NCBI RefSeq assembly: GCF_014652915.1
Contig: NZ_BMZS01000005.1
Location: forward strand, 186,001 to 250,000
Length of the DNA stretch: 64,000 nucleotides
Reading direction: 5' to 3'
Source: Thalassobaculum fulvum
Lineage (GTDB): Bacteria > Pseudomonadota > Alphaproteobacteria > Thalassobaculales > Thalassobaculaceae
In this document: one piece after another, positions 27,643 through 36,155 of the stretch
Layout of the letters: every line of letters begins with the position of its first letter
Numbering within the stretch: the first letter of the stretch is position 1
Notes under the pieces: model-generated
What the model saw: the letters and a program-made list of their open reading frames with translations, nothing else
Told to the model about the DNA's origin: nothing
Database searches by the model: none
Position numbers and translations under genes: made by a program

Positions 27643-27674
27643 GGGGGCGCGGGCGAGGGGGCGAGGGCGGGCGG
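27643..27674 (+). other. G-rich tract with quadruplex potential
   Basis: Five runs of three or more G (GGGGG, GGG, GGGGG, GGG, GGG) separated by 1-3 bases on the plus strand, directly beyond the stop codon at 27675. It fits the G3+N1-7 quadruplex pattern. It may be only GC drift in an intergenic gap. Confidence 0.3.
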
Positions 27675-28694
27675 TCAGTCGGCGTCGCCCCACGGGCGGT
27701 GCGGGTCGAAGCCGCCGACGACGGCGATCAGCCGGCGCATGTCGGCGGCGACCCGGGCGAAGCCGGGGGTGCGCTGGAACCGGCGCTCGTTCATGTACAG
27801 CCCGCGCTTGACCTCGATCTGCAGGGCGTGCACCCCGGCCTCGGGGCGGCCATAGTGCCGGGTCACGAAGCCGCCGGCATAGGGGGTGTTGCGGTGCACG
27901 CGGTAGCCCTGGCGGGCCATCACCCGCTCGCAGCGCTGCACCAGCACGGTCGAGCAGGAGCCGCCGTGGCAGTCGCCCAGCACCATGTCGGCGACCGGAT
28001 GGGCGCGGCCATCGGCGCCCAGCGTGAGCACGTTCGAGGGCATCGAGTGGGCGTCGAGCAGCACGCAGTAGCCGAACCGGTCGAGGGTTGCCTCGATGGT
28101 CTCGGCGAGGGCGGCGTGGAACGGCCTCCAGCAGGTCTCGATGCGGCCGAGCGCCTCGGCGAAACTGAGCTTGCCGCGGTAGACCGGGGCCGAGTTCGAG
28201 ACGACCCGGGCGATCGTGCCGAGGCCGGCGGCGATCCGGGCGTTCTGGGTGGTGACGTAGTCCGGCAGCGGGTCGTGGAACATCGCCGGGTCGAGCTCGA
28301 ACGGCTCGCGGTTGGCGTCGACGTAGACCCGCGGGAACTCGGCCTTGACCAGCGGTGCCCCGAGTTCCGGCGCGGCGCCGAACAGCTCGTCGACGAAGGT
28401 GTCCTCGCTGGAGCGCAGGGTGAGCCGGTCGAGCCCGGTCCGGGCCAGCAGGTCCTCGGGGTAGCGCTGGCCGCTGTGCGGCGACGACACCACCACCGGC
28501 AGGGTCTGGCGCGGCGGCCTGACGACGGTCACCGGGCTCTCGAATGCCGGGGGCTGCGGATCGGTGCGCGCCGCCACCGGCTGGCGGTTGGACGTCCGGC
28601 CGGCGATCCAGGCGAATGGCTCGGGCGGCACGGACGGCCCCGGATCTGGGAGGCCGCCGGCGGTCTCTCGCCCAGGGTCGAGAACCTCGTCCAT
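27675..28694 (-). CDS. N-formylglutamate amidohydrolase family protein
   Basis: 339 residues from the ATG at 28694 (351 from 28730). The family opening is VVVSSPHSGQRYPEDLL, followed by a Glu/Asp-containing TFVDELFG segment, the LDAHSMPS motif and the HYGRPEAGVHALQIEVKRGLYMNE tail (given in parts); these carry the His/Glu metal ligands of FGase/HutG2. It hydrolyses N-formylglutamate or a related N-acyl amino acid, often at the end of histidine degradation, although no other hut gene is nearby. The first 55 residues are Pro-rich and probably disordered. Confidence 0.85.
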   Translation of the reverse strand: MDEVLDPGRETAGGLPDPGPSVPPEPFAWIAGRTSNRQPVAARTDPQPPAFESPVTVVRPPRQTLPVVVSSPHSGQRYPEDLLARTGLDRLTLRSSEDTFVDELFGAAPELGAPLVKAEFPRVYVDANREPFELDPAMFHDPLPDYVTTQNARIAAGLGTIARVVSNSAPVYRGKLSFAEALGRIETCWRPFHAALAETIEATLDRFGYCVLLDAHSMPSNVLTLGADGRAHPVADMVLGDCHGGSCSTVLVQRCERVMARQGYRVHRNTPYAGGFVTRHYGRPEAGVHALQIEVKRGLYMNERRFQRTPGFARVAADMRRLIAVVGGFDPHRPWGDAD

Positions 28695-28801
28695 GGCTTC
28701 TGACTTAGAGCAAACCCGCGGTTCTGTCACCGGTTCCGGTGGCCGCCGCGGCGGTCGCGGCGGTCGCGTCGAAAAACCGTCGGCGACGCGGCGACATGGG
28801 C

Positions 28802-28830
28802 TTGCATTGCGCCGCCGGGGGCATTATGAG
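28802..28830 (+). promoter_or_regulatory. Candidate promoter of tRNA-Val
   Basis: TTGCAT (28802-28807) and TATGAG (28825-28830) are separated by 17 bases, about 65 bases upstream of the tRNA. Each box matches the sigma-70 consensus only partly. Confidence 0.35.
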
Positions 28831-28895
28831 GAGCGTCCTTGCGGCGCCGCAGTCCCCGGGCAACTTCCCGGGATTTCCCGATAGGCGCCGCCGGC

Positions 28896-28970
28896 GGGCG
28901 CGTAGCTCAGCGGGAGAGCACTACGTTGACATCGTAGGGGTCGCTGGTTCAATCCCAGCCGCGCCCACCA
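28896..28970 (+). tRNA. tRNA-Val (anticodon GAC)
   Basis: A 75-base cloverleaf. The acceptor stem GGGCGCG/CGCGCCC is perfect, followed by A and an encoded CCA. The D stem is GCTC/GAGC, and the anticodon stem CTACG/CGTAG holds loop TTGACAT (anticodon GAC, reading GUC and GUU). The T arm is GCTGG-TTCAATC-CCAGC. It has its own promoter-like region and is not within an rRNA operon. Confidence 0.95.
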
Positions 28971-29176
28971 TTCAAATCGACCGACTTGCAGGCAGGATCT
29001 CTTCCGGCATCGGCGCGGAGGGCCGACCAGCGCGTCCGGCGCGCCGGGGCGGGCGGGGTGCCGCCGATCCCCACGGCACCGTGGTCGCGGCGGTGAGATG
29101 CCGGTTCTCCGGCAACGACGACCGGAGTCCGGGACGCGCCGGACCGGAAGCCCCGCCGACACCGGCACGAAGACGG

Positions 29177-30343
29177 CTATCCGGTCGGGACGGCGGACCC
29201 GGCCCGCGCCAGAATCGCCCGGACGACGGACGGTATTTCGCTCGGGGTGGCGTTGGGGGACGGATTGGGGGCGCCAGCCCGGGGGCGGGGGCCGGCGGCC
29301 AGGCAGGTCGCCAAGGCATCGCGGAACTGTCGGGGCGTTGCGAAGGTCTGCCCGGCCCCGCTCTCCGCCAACCAGCGCAGCACCGCGCGCTCCTGCGGCA
29401 GGACCTTGGAGCGGTCGACCAGGAGGGGCAGCCCCATCGCCAGCGCCTCGCTGATCGATTGCGGCCCGGGCTTGCCGACGAACACGTCGCTCACCCCGAA
29501 ATACGCCGCTACCTCGCGGGTGTATCCCCGGATCACCGCGGGATAGGACAGGTTCGCCGCCCGCAGCGCGTCCGCCAGCGCTTCGTCGCGGCCGCACAGG
29601 AAGATGGCTTGGACGTCGCTGCCACGAAGCGCTTCGGCGAGCGCGAGCATCCGCCGGCTGCCCTGGCCGCCATACAGCACGCAGACGACCGGACGATCCG
29701 GGTGGAGGCCGAGGCGGCGGCGCGCCGCGGCAATGTCCCCCGGCCCGCCGTCGACGAAGGCAGGGCGCACCGGCAGGCCCGCGGTGCGGTGCAGGCGCTC
29801 CGGCGGATGTCCCTTGGCCACCGCCTGGCGATAGCCGGGCGCCGTGCCGCAGATAACGTGATAGTCCGGCCGTCTGGGCAGCCAGACCGAGCGCGTCAGC
29901 TCGGCCCAGTCGGTCATCAGCACCGCGAAGGGTACGTCGCCGTCGCGATAGGACTTCAGGCTGTCGATCATCAGCGGATTGATCAGCGGCAATACCGAGA
30001 TCACCAGGTCCGGACGCCGGCGCTCCCACAGGGCCGCGAAGGCGCGGCGACCGGCCGCCGCCAGCAGGCGCACGTTCATCACCGCCAGGGCATAGAAGCC
30101 GAGGCAGAACAGGCCCGTCCAGCCCCGTCGCATGATCAGCTCGTTGTAGACCTGCTCTACGCTGAGGGGTGTGAAACGGGCAAACAGATCGAGATGCGGC
30201 AAGACCTCCTGGTATGCGTTGACCAGGGAAACCCGATAGCCGCCGGCGCCCTCCAGTATCTCGGCCAGGGCCTCGGCGACGGCGCGGTGGCCGCCGCCCG
30301 CGTCGGTGAAGACGATTACCACATGAACGTTCCGGTCGGCCAC
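29177..30343 (-). CDS. MGD1-like glycosyltransferase (monogalactosyldiacylglycerol synthase family)
   Basis: 388 residues from a GTG at 30343 that has GAGGGA 8 bases upstream; longer in-frame starts exist up to 30535. The N-terminal acceptor domain has VFTDAGGGHRAVAEAL, the MGDG-synthase opening (glycine-rich loop plus His). The GT28-type donor half has VLYGGQGSRRM and VGKPGPQSISEALAMGLPLLV, close in pattern to the KAGPGTIAEA segment of plant MGD1. Predicted function: transfer of galactose or glucose from a UDP-sugar to diacylglycerol at the inner membrane. Sugar specificity cannot be read off. A DGD1-like partner is encoded at 37661. Confidence 0.82.
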   Translation of the reverse strand: MADRNVHVVIVFTDAGGGHRAVAEALAEILEGAGGYRVSLVNAYQEVLPHLDLFARFTPLSVEQVYNELIMRRGWTGLFCLGFYALAVMNVRLLAAAGRRAFAALWERRRPDLVISVLPLINPLMIDSLKSYRDGDVPFAVLMTDWAELTRSVWLPRRPDYHVICGTAPGYRQAVAKGHPPERLHRTAGLPVRPAFVDGGPGDIAAARRRLGLHPDRPVVCVLYGGQGSRRMLALAEALRGSDVQAIFLCGRDEALADALRAANLSYPAVIRGYTREVAAYFGVSDVFVGKPGPQSISEALAMGLPLLVDRSKVLPQERAVLRWLAESGAGQTFATPRQFRDALATCLAAGPRPRAGAPNPSPNATPSEIPSVVRAILARAGSAVPTG

Positions 30344-30781
30344 GGGCGCATCCCTCGGTTCGCGGGCACCATGGTACTCGGCCCGGCTGTCTCCGAAGTA
30401 GCGCACCGGTTCCGCGATGGTGAACCGAATTTCCACCGGAGCGGCACGGCGCGCTCCCGACCGGGCGCGCGCCGCACGCCGGCCGTGCCGAGAGACGTCT
30501 CGTTCAGGGGGGACGCAGCGGGTCATGCCGCGCACGTCGACGTGGGCCCGTCACCCCGGGTCCGCAGGTTGGCGCGGTTCTCGGTTGCGACTGACAGCCT
30601 TTCGCGAAGGACGAGGTCCCGCTGCGGCCGGGGTGGCGAATCCGCCAGTTCTGACGTCGATACAAGACCCTCGACGACCAGGTTTATTTCCGTAGAGTGC
30701 TATCGTCGCACCGGCTTTCCGGCGCAAATCGTGCGGTGGTCCGTCGGGTGCCTGGCTGAGCACGATCGCCGGAGAAATTCA
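30344..30781. other. Divergent control region, no gene seen
   Basis: A 438-base gap between the MGD1-like gene (minus) and the membrane-protein gene (plus). No ORF with plausible coding bias was found. An A/T-richer patch at about 30680-30710 may hold the rightward promoter, but no clear -35/-10 pair was found. One CTGTCAG half-site on the minus strand (around 30590) recalls half a Pho box; no second half follows. Confidence 0.5.
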
Positions 30782-31444
30782 TTGACCCCGCTCGCCCTCT
30801 CGGCACTGACCGACGTCATCCTCGCCTGCGAGATCTTCTTCCTCACCGGTCTCTCGGTGCGGTCCGACACGGCGCCCTGGTCGGCGGCCTGGTGGTGGAG
30901 CGTCACGCTCGGCCTGACCGGCCTATCGACGATGCTGGGCGCGATCGACCACGGCTTTTTCGAGGGGGTCGTTCCCGACGCACATGCCGTCGCCATGTTC
31001 GCGACGCGGGCGGTTGTCGCGGTCGCCAGCTTCACCATGCTGGTATCGACCGCCCGGCACTTCCTCGACGGGGGCTGGTGCCGCATCGTCACGGCACTGG
31101 GTGCGGCCGGCTTGGCGGTAACGCTCTGGCAGCTCTGGGGCGCCGACAACTTCCTGATCGTGGTAGCCGCCTATTCCGCGGTTCTGGTGCTGACGCTCTG
31201 CTTCCACCTGGTCGGGCTGCGGAACGGCAGCGGGTCGCTGTGGATGTGCGCCGCCATCCTGCTGATCCTCGGCGCTTCGGTCATGGTCGTGCTCGAGAGC
31301 GAGGGCCTGCCGGGCCTGGGGCTGTTCGCGACCTATCACATCCTGCTGATGCCGGCGGTCGCAGGCCTGTATCTGGGGGGCCGCCACCTCAGCAGGACCA
31401 CCCGCGCTGCCGGAATGGTGCCCGCGCAGCCGGCCATGACCTGA
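30782..31444 (+). CDS. Polytopic membrane protein of unknown function
   Basis: 220 residues, TTG start with GGAGA 8 bases upstream. About seven hydrophobic segments are visible (for example ALSALTDVILACEIFFL, VTLGLTGLSTMLGAI, FLIVVAAYSAVLVLTLCFHL), with few charged residues and no known domain. It heads a tight plus-strand run with an acyltransferase, desaturase and cyclopropane synthase, so a role in membrane-lipid modification or sensing is plausible. I do not recognise the family with confidence. Confidence 0.65.
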   Translation: MTPLALSALTDVILACEIFFLTGLSVRSDTAPWSAAWWWSVTLGLTGLSTMLGAIDHGFFEGVVPDAHAVAMFATRAVVAVASFTMLVSTARHFLDGGWCRIVTALGAAGLAVTLWQLWGADNFLIVVAAYSAVLVLTLCFHLVGLRNGSGSLWMCAAILLILGASVMVVLESEGLPGLGLFATYHILLMPAVAGLYLGGRHLSRTTRAAGMVPAQPAMT

Positions 31445-31501
31445 GCGGAGGCGGCACTGCGGCGCATTCTTTCCTCCACCGCGTTCTACACCCAGGCTGT
31501 C

Positions 31502-32188
31502 GTGATCATGGCGAAGGCCGCCGGCAAGGCGCGGCGGGGCCGGCTTGACAACGCCGACCTGGTTGCCGGCAGCCATGCGCTGCTGCGGGCGCTGAAGCGG
31601 GTCGGCGTCACCTTCGACGTCTCCGGCACCGAAAGCCTCGGCTTGCGGCAGGGTCCGTTCGTGTTCGCGGCCAACCACGTCAGTCCGCTCGAAACCCAGG
31701 TCCTGCCGGCGATCCTGGAGGCCGCGGCGCCCTGCACCTTCATCGTCAAGGAAGGGCTGACGCGCTATCCCATTCTCGGCCCGGTGCTGCGCGCCTTCGA
31801 CCCGATCATCGTCGGCCGCACCGACCCGCGCGCCGATCTCGACCTGGTGCTGCGCGAAGGCACGGCACGCCTGAAGCGCGGCATTTCGGTGATCGTCTTC
31901 CCGCAAGCGCATCGGGCACCGCGGTTCGATCCGCGCGGCTTCAATTCCCTGGGCATGCGGCTGGCGCGGCGAGCCGGGGTGCCGCTGGTGCCGATCGCCC
32001 TCGAGACGACCGCGTGGACACCCGGCGGGCTGATCCGCGACATCGGATGGATCGTGCCGGCCCGGCCCGCGCGCTTCGCCATCGGCCTGCCGACACCGGT
32101 CGAGGCGAACGGCAACGAGGCGCACCGCCACGTCGTGTCCTTCATCGAGAACCAGCTCGCCGAATGGGCGGCCGGGAAGGGCGGATGA
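31502..32188 (+). CDS. PlsC-like lysophospholipid acyltransferase with atypical motifs
   Basis: 228 residues from GTG 31502. The acyltransferase block I is AANHVSPLETQ, i.e. NHx4E rather than NHx4D; block III reads VFPQAHRAP in place of FPEGTRS. The order and spacing otherwise fit 1-acyl-glycerol-3-phosphate acyltransferases. The frame is open upstream to 31445 and reads ...ILSSTAFYTQAVV, which looks like genuine protein; a CTG at 31457 with GGAGG 5 bases ahead could be the true start. The stop overlaps the desaturase start (ATGA). Predicted role: acylation of a glycerolipid made or modified by this cluster. Confidence 0.8.
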   Translation: MIMAKAAGKARRGRLDNADLVAGSHALLRALKRVGVTFDVSGTESLGLRQGPFVFAANHVSPLETQVLPAILEAAAPCTFIVKEGLTRYPILGPVLRAFDPIIVGRTDPRADLDLVLREGTARLKRGISVIVFPQAHRAPRFDPRGFNSLGMRLARRAGVPLVPIALETTAWTPGGLIRDIGWIVPARPARFAIGLPTPVEANGNEAHRHVVSFIENQLAEWAAGKGG

Positions 32189-33120
32189 TCGACAAGGCCT
32201 ATTACGAGACCCGGCTGACGATCTATTTCGGCGATCTCCTCCTGTCGACCGCGGTGTTCGTCGCCAGCTTCCTCTGGTGCCTGCAGGCGCGCGGCGCGCT
32301 CCTCGCCGTGGCGTTCGTCATCTGCAGCGCCGCGATCTACCGGGCCGGTGCCTTCATGCACGACATCGCGCACCGCCAGCGCGACCCCAGGATGAAGATC
32401 TTCAACGTCTTCTGGAACCTGACCATCGGGGCCATCATCCTTTCGCCGTCCGCCCGGTTCTACAAGCCGCACCTGACCCATCACAGCACCGGCCTGTTCG
32501 GCACCAGGAACGATCCGCAATACCTGCTGCTGCGCAGCAACCGGAAGCTGGCGGTCTTCGTGCTGGGCTTCATCCCGTTCCTGATGCCGCTGCTGAACCT
32601 CTTCGATACCGTGGCCGCGAGTTTCGGCACGGCCATCGAGGAACGCCTCGACCGGTATCTGCAACGCTACGGCTACACGATCGGCGCCGATATCGACGAG
32701 CGCTACAAGCCGGAGGTCCGGTGGTACAGCCGCTTCGCCCTGCTGCTGTTCGCCACGTACGCGGTGCTGGTGCCGGAGATCCTGCCGCTGATGTATGCGG
32801 TGCAGGTGGGGGGCTGGGCCCTGACGACCTGGCGGATCCCCCTGGAACACAGCATGCGCTGCCATGTCGAGGCATCCGACAGCCGCGACCAGATCACGGA
32901 CACCTTCACGATCGAGACGCCGCTCGACGCGGTGCTGCAGCCCCTCGGCCTGCGCTTCCACACCGCCCACCACATGTATCCCGGGGTTCCCTACTACAAT
33001 CTCCCCGCCCTGCACGCCGAGCTGAAGGCCAAGGACAGCGACTATCGCAGAACCATCGTTTCCTTCTGGGACGCCCTGCGTGGCCCGAAGCCATTCGAAC
33101 TGAGGGACGACAAGACATGA
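32185..33120 (+). CDS. Membrane fatty acid desaturase/hydroxylase
   Basis: 311 residues with four or more transmembrane segments. Three histidine boxes are present: His59-x3-His63 (MHDIAH), HLTHH at 96-100 and HTAHH at 259-263 followed by MYPGVPYYNLP. They bind the di-iron centre of the FA_desaturase superfamily. It inserts a double bond or hydroxyl in an acyl chain or terpenoid; the cluster suggests a lipid acyl chain. Start and stop overlap the neighbouring genes by 4 bases each, so the three genes are translationally coupled. Confidence 0.87.
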   Translation: MIDKAYYETRLTIYFGDLLLSTAVFVASFLWCLQARGALLAVAFVICSAAIYRAGAFMHDIAHRQRDPRMKIFNVFWNLTIGAIILSPSARFYKPHLTHHSTGLFGTRNDPQYLLLRSNRKLAVFVLGFIPFLMPLLNLFDTVAASFGTAIEERLDRYLQRYGYTIGADIDERYKPEVRWYSRFALLLFATYAVLVPEILPLMYAVQVGGWALTTWRIPLEHSMRCHVEASDSRDQITDTFTIETPLDAVLQPLGLRFHTAHHMYPGVPYYNLPALHAELKAKDSDYRRTIVSFWDALRGPKPFELRDDKT

Positions 33121-34316
33121 AGCAGGCTGCGAAGGACATCGCGGCGAAGATGCTCCAGGCCGACCCCGGTGCCAGCTTCGCGGTACAGTTCTGGGACGGC
33201 GACGGTTTCCAGGTGGGGGACGGGACGGACTTCGTCGTGTCCTTTCGGACCCGCGCCGCGCTCGGCCGGACATTCGGCGACGGCTTTCTGGGCTTCGGCG
33301 AGTCCTACATGGCCGGCGAAATCGAGGTGGGCGGAGACCTTCTGGAGCTGCTGCGCCTCGGCCACCTCGCCGGCTTCGGCGACCAGAAACTGTCGGTGAA
33401 GGAAGCCGTCCGGTTTCTCGGGCTCTATCTTCTGCACCAGAACACCAAGCGGCAATCCAAGCTCAATATTTCGCACCATTACGATGTCGGTAACGACTTC
33501 TACGCCTTGTGCCTCGACGAAAGCATGACGTACACCTGTGCCTATTACAGGACACCCGATGACGACCTGGCCACGGCGCAGCGCAACAAGCACGAGCTCG
33601 TCTGCCGGAAGCTCCTGCTGGAAAAGGGCATGCGGGTTGCCGATCTCGGCTGCGGCTGGGGCGGCTTCCTGATCCATGCCGCCCGGACGTACGGCGTCAC
33701 CGGCGTCGGCGTGACCCGGTCGCAGGAGCAGTGCGACTTCGCCAATCGGCGCATCGCCGAGTACGGACTGCAGGACCGCATCGAGGTGCGCTACCAGGAC
33801 TACCGCGATCTCGACGGCGAGTTCGACAGGGTGGCGACGCTCGGCATGCTGGAGCATGTGGGCAAACGGTTCATCCCGACCTGCGCCGGCAAGATCGAGG
33901 AACTGTTGGCGCCGCAAGGCCTGGCGCTGCTGCATTTCATCGGCAATGACCGGCCGTGGCCGGACGACCCCTGGTCGATGAAGTACATGTTCCCGGGCAG
34001 CCACATCCCGGTGCTGTCCAACGTGATCCAGGCGCTGTCGATGCGGGACCTGGAGATCCGCGACATCGAGAACCTGCGCCAGCACTACATCCTGACGACG
34101 CGCGCCTGGCGGGACAATTACGAGCGCAACGTCGACCAGATCCGCGCGATGTTCGACGAGGTCTTCGTCCGACAGTGGCGGCTGTACTGGAACCTGGCGA
34201 TCTCGTCGTTCGAATGGGGCGGCAACCGGCTGTTCCAGATCCTCGTCTCGAAGGGCGCGAACGGCACCAACAACAACACGCTACCGCTCACCCGGGCGCA
34301 TCTGTACCGGGAGTGA
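33117..34316 (+). CDS. Cyclopropane-fatty-acyl-phospholipid synthase
   Basis: 399 residues. The family motif ISHHYDVGNDFY is at 118-129, SAM motif I VADLGCGWGGF at 174-184, and a catalytic-region segment is LGMLEHVGKRF. The N-terminal lipid-binding domain (about 1-100) is present, and the end (NTLPLTRAHLYRE) is normal. It adds a methylene bridge from SAM to unsaturated acyl chains, which the desaturase encoded just upstream could produce. ATGA overlap with the desaturase gene. Confidence 0.92.
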   Translation: MKQAAKDIAAKMLQADPGASFAVQFWDGDGFQVGDGTDFVVSFRTRAALGRTFGDGFLGFGESYMAGEIEVGGDLLELLRLGHLAGFGDQKLSVKEAVRFLGLYLLHQNTKRQSKLNISHHYDVGNDFYALCLDESMTYTCAYYRTPDDDLATAQRNKHELVCRKLLLEKGMRVADLGCGWGGFLIHAARTYGVTGVGVTRSQEQCDFANRRIAEYGLQDRIEVRYQDYRDLDGEFDRVATLGMLEHVGKRFIPTCAGKIEELLAPQGLALLHFIGNDRPWPDDPWSMKYMFPGSHIPVLSNVIQALSMRDLEIRDIENLRQHYILTTRAWRDNYERNVDQIRAMFDEVFVRQWRLYWNLAISSFEWGGNRLFQILVSKGANGTNNNTLPLTRAHLYRE

Positions 34317-34333
34317 CGGCCGCCCGCAGGGTG

Positions 34334-36079
34334 CTACTCCGCTGCGGCCACCGGGGCGTCGGGGAACCGCGCCGTCGCCGCGGCCGAAGGCAGCGGCTCG
34401 ATGTGGGTGTGACGGTCGAGCCGGCCGCGGGCGCGCTCCCACCGCAGGTACAGCTCGAGCGCGTAGCCATAGGCCAGCAGGCCGGCGATCCGGGAGAGGT
34501 TGACCGTATTCCAGGCGATCTGCCTGATCGCGTGCGGGATTGCGGCCGGTTTGGGCAGGCCGGGACGGCGGGACCGTCGGTCGCGGAGCCGCAATCCGCC
34601 GCTGTCGAGCGGATGCACGCGCTCGTGGCAGGACGCGGAGTAGGCGCAGACGAAGGTGCCGCGGACCACGTCGACGTTCACGCCGTAGCGCAGGGCGCGG
34701 GCGATCACGGTCTTCAGGTAGCGCATGGTGTAGAAGCGCTTCCACGTGTCCCAGTACAGCGCCTCCCACTGGTCCCGTGACATCAGCGGGTGGGCGACGA
34801 CCGGGTGCACCGTGTCGTAGCGGTTCAGGTCTTCGTCCATCTCGACGCCGTCCGCGACCGCCTTCTTGTGGTCGGCCGAACCCGGATGCGGCGTCAGCAG
34901 GAACGCCGACAGGATGTCGACCGGGATCTCCTCCTGGATGATGCGGACATCCTCGGCGACCCGCTCGGGCGTGTCGTTCGGCAGGCCGACGATCATCGCC
35001 CCGTAGATCAGCATGCCGGCGCGCCGCCAGGCCATCGCCATGTCGCGCATCAGGTGCATCTTGTTCTGCCCCTTGGCCGCCGCCTTCAGGTTGTCGGGGC
35101 GAACCGACTCGATGCCGATGAACACCCGCTTGATCCCCGCCGCCCTGCAGGCGTCGACGAAGCCGTCGATGCGGTAGGCGAGCGCGTCCACCTGGATGGC
35201 GATGTCCCACTCGACGTTCAACTCGCGTTGCAGGCGCTCCATCGTCGCCGTGATCTCGCGCCAGACCGGGCTGCGCGCGAAGTTGTCGTCGGTCACGAGG
35301 AAATGCCGTCCGCCGCCGGCGTGGCACTCGCGCAGATACGCTTCGATCGCCGACGGGTCGCGGTGCCGCATGGCGCGGCCGTGGAAGTTGATGATCGTGC
35401 AGAAGCTGCAGATGAACGGGCAGCCCCGTCCGGTCTCGAGGCCGAAATGCCGCTCCACGGTCCGCGCCGCCAGGCCGTGCTCGGCGCGCGGTCGCGGCGC
35501 GGTGCCGAGGTCTGCGGGCCGGGCCAGACGGTCGTAGAACGGCTTGACGGTGCCTGCGACGACGTCGGTCAGCAGCTCGTCCACATGCGGCTCGAACTCG
35601 CCGGCGAACAGGCTGACGCCGGCCTCGGCCGCGCCCGCGAAGGCCGGCTGCCAGTCGGGCACCATGGCCCGCGAGCCGCTGACGTGCACGCCGCCGATGA
35701 CGACCGGATAGCCGGCGGCGGTGAACGGGCGGGCGATGTCGAGGGCGCGGGGAAACTGGCTGGTCTGGACGGCCACCAGCATGACCGCCGCATGGTCGAA
35801 GCCGGCGAGCCAGCGCATCAGCCTGTCCGGGCGCACGACCTCGGAGACCTCGTCGATCAGCCGTCGTTCGATGTCGACGTCCGGCCCGGCCGCGCGGCGT
35901 TCCGCGGCATCGGTGATGACGCTGCCCATTACCGCCAGGGCGTTGTTGACCACGTAGGACCGCCACCACTGGATCACGTACCCGTCGTCGTCGTAGTGCG
36001 ACGGCTTGATCAACAGCAGGCCGAGCCGCTTCCTGCCGGAAAGCCGCCCAGGTCCCGGCACGGCGGATACCACGGTCAT
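34334..36079 (-). CDS. B12-binding-type radical SAM protein (1)
   Basis: 581 residues from the ATG at 36079, which has AAGGGGG 9 bases upstream. The N-terminal 200 residues form a Rossmann-like domain (VMLVAVQTSQFPRAL, GYPVVIGGVHVSGS) like the cobalamin-binding half of class-B radical-SAM enzymes. The radical-SAM Cys residues 220, 224 and 227 (RGCPFICSFC) bind the [4Fe-4S] cluster. The C-terminal 150 residues are basic and include a hydrophobic segment (IAGLLAYGYALELYL). It is the last gene of a four-gene minus-strand operon. Substrate unknown; a lipid is suggested by context. Confidence 0.82.
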   Translation of the reverse strand: MTVVSAVPGPGRLSGRKRLGLLLIKPSHYDDDGYVIQWWRSYVVNNALAVMGSVITDAAERRAAGPDVDIERRLIDEVSEVVRPDRLMRWLAGFDHAAVMLVAVQTSQFPRALDIARPFTAAGYPVVIGGVHVSGSRAMVPDWQPAFAGAAEAGVSLFAGEFEPHVDELLTDVVAGTVKPFYDRLARPADLGTAPRPRAEHGLAARTVERHFGLETGRGCPFICSFCTIINFHGRAMRHRDPSAIEAYLRECHAGGGRHFLVTDDNFARSPVWREITATMERLQRELNVEWDIAIQVDALAYRIDGFVDACRAAGIKRVFIGIESVRPDNLKAAAKGQNKMHLMRDMAMAWRRAGMLIYGAMIVGLPNDTPERVAEDVRIIQEEIPVDILSAFLLTPHPGSADHKKAVADGVEMDEDLNRYDTVHPVVAHPLMSRDQWEALYWDTWKRFYTMRYLKTVIARALRYGVNVDVVRGTFVCAYSASCHERVHPLDSGGLRLRDRRSRRPGLPKPAAIPHAIRQIAWNTVNLSRIAGLLAYGYALELYLRWERARGRLDRHTHIEPLPSAAATARFPDAPVAAAE

Positions 36080-36155
36080 CGGCGATGCCCCCTTCATCGC
36101 GGTGTGCTCAGAACCCCGACGGACGGAGTTGCGGCCCCGGAGCCGGCGGCAACCG

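Noticed and set aside
28971-29176. Hairpins after tRNA-Val as terminators
   Set aside because: CTCCGG/CCGGAG and GTCCGG/CCGGAC stems exist, but small GC-rich hairpins are common by chance here and no T tract follows.
30560-30610. Pho box in front of the MGD1-like gene
   Set aside because: Only one CTGTCAG half-site is visible and no second half at the required distance. Phosphate control remains a guess.
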